Positions 5,922 through 6,166 of a stretch of 6,166 bases of DNA are shown in pieces. Source of the DNA: Pseudomonadales bacterium. GTDB taxonomy: Bacteria; Pseudomonadota; Gammaproteobacteria; Pseudomonadales; Azotimanducaceae. The stretch lies in contig SKXG01000293.1 of NCBI GenBank assembly GCA_007128525.1, forward strand, positions 1 through 6,166. The letters are read 5' to 3'. The notes below the pieces were generated by a model. The model searched no databases and had not been told where the DNA came from. It saw only the letters and a program-made list of their open reading frames with translations. Position numbers and translations under genes: made by a program. Positions within the stretch are counted from its first letter, which is position 1. Every line of letters starts with the position of its first letter.

Positions 5922-5949
5922 AAAGAAGCCGCCTACGGGCGGTTTCTTT
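5922..5949 (+). terminator. Rho-independent terminator after the third acyl-CoA dehydrogenase
   Basis: Arms 5922-5933 (AAAGAAGCCGCC) and 5938-5949 (GGCGGTTTCTTT) form a 12-bp stem with a single G-U pair, closed by a TACG loop. C(UACG)G is a UNCG-type, unusually stable tetraloop. The 3' arm itself ends T-rich and continues CGTTT. It starts 22 bases past the stop codon. The A-rich 5' arm gives a T-rich end on the minus strand too, so it may work in both directions. Confidence 0.85.
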
Positions 5950-5985
5950 CGTTTGGCAGCACGCGTTCCCTGTGCAATCTGCGCT

Positions 5986-5999
5986 AAGGTAGGCACCTT
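5986..5999. repeat. Short inverted repeat upstream of the glycerol-3-phosphate dehydrogenase-like gene
   Basis: AAGGT (5986-5990) and ACCTT (5995-5999) with a 4-base spacer lie 37-50 bases before the ATG at 6036. This 5-bp repeat could be an operator or leader hairpin. The rest of 5950-6035 shows no convincing promoter boxes. Confidence 0.25.
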
Positions 6000-6035
6000 C
6001 ACATACACCGACCAGATTCAGGAACCCGCACAGGC

Positions 6036-6166
6036 ATGTCCGGAACCACACTCGATCTGCGCGACCGTACAGCGTTGTTCAGCTGCCTGACGGCCGGGCC
6101 GTTCGACCTCATCGTGATTGGCAGCGGCATCACAGGCGCCGGAATAGCGCGGGATGCCGCGCTCAG
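6036..6166 (+). CDS. FAD-dependent oxidoreductase, glycerol-3-phosphate dehydrogenase-like (N-terminal fragment)
   Basis: The first 43 codons are present and the gene runs off the right edge. After about 22 variable residues the peptide reads FDLIVIGSGITGAGIARDAA (23-42). This is the N-terminal FAD-binding Rossmann strand-turn-helix, with GSGITG at 29-34. The wording GITGAGIARDAA is typical of aerobic glycerol-3-phosphate dehydrogenase (GlpD), a membrane-associated quinone-reducing enzyme, but related FAD oxidoreductases share it, so no symbol is given. AGGAA at 6020-6024 is a rather distant ribosome site (11 bases); GTG/TTG alternatives are not better. The terminator at 5922-5949 separates it from the dehydrogenase, so it should have its own promoter. 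Confidence 0.8.
   Translation, partial: MSGTTLDLRDRTALFSCLTAGPFDLIVIGSGITGAGIARDAAL

Noticed and set aside
5339..5923. 194-codon minus-strand frame opposite the third dehydrogenase
   Set aside because: It is an antisense shadow of a well-supported ACAD and shows no domain signature.
1..6166. Mobile element, CRISPR array, toxin-antitoxin or defence system
   Set aside because: I found no transposase, integrase, spaced direct repeats, terminal repeats or defence-type domains; gene content and composition look like ordinary metabolic chromosome.

Overview
This 6.2 kb window is GC-rich, densely coding bacterial chromosome. Gene styles and near-identical motifs suggest a proteobacterium, probably a gammaproteobacterium, but this rests on recalled family resemblance and not on a search. 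No rRNA, tRNA, CRISPR, insertion sequence or phage gene is visible. The theme is flavin-linked acyl-CoA oxidation: three acyl-CoA dehydrogenase (ACAD) genes, a probable protein or small-molecule methyltransferase, an uncharacterised membrane-anchored protein, and two genes cut by the window edges.

Layout. Bases 1-79 (minus) hold the first 26 codons of a thiamine-diphosphate enzyme of the acetolactate synthase large subunit/benzoylformate decarboxylase type. Bases 80-200 hold a strong minus-strand terminator and a second hairpin. Bases 201-2717 (minus) hold two ACAD genes, transcribed 2717->1533 and then 1346->201, with a 186-bp gap containing inverted repeats. A 130-bp divergent region separates them from a plus-strand class I SAM-dependent methyltransferase (2848-3549), which resembles the METTL20/ETF-beta lysine methyltransferase group. 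Convergent with it is a minus-strand gene (3626-4543) for a single-helix membrane protein with two apparent alpha/beta-barrel-like repeats. A 159-bp divergent region leads to a third ACAD (4703-5899, plus), a close paralogue of the 1533-2717 gene, which ends in a strong stem-loop terminator. A FAD-dependent oxidoreductase resembling glycerol-3-phosphate dehydrogenase starts at 6036 and runs off the right edge.

How the genes may work together. The two adjacent ACADs carry complementary sets of conserved motifs. The 394-residue protein has the flavin/substrate loop and a helix-G glutamate but lacks the usual RxQFG and HGGxG elements. The 381-residue protein has those elements but lacks a catalytic glutamate at both known positions. 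This fits an alpha2beta2 heteromeric ACAD of the type known from actinobacterial steroid side-chain degradation (ChsE4-ChsE5). The third ACAD is a second alpha-type subunit without a visible partner. ACADs pass electrons to ETF, so a METTL20-like enzyme next door is a suggestive link. The substrate cannot be read from the window.
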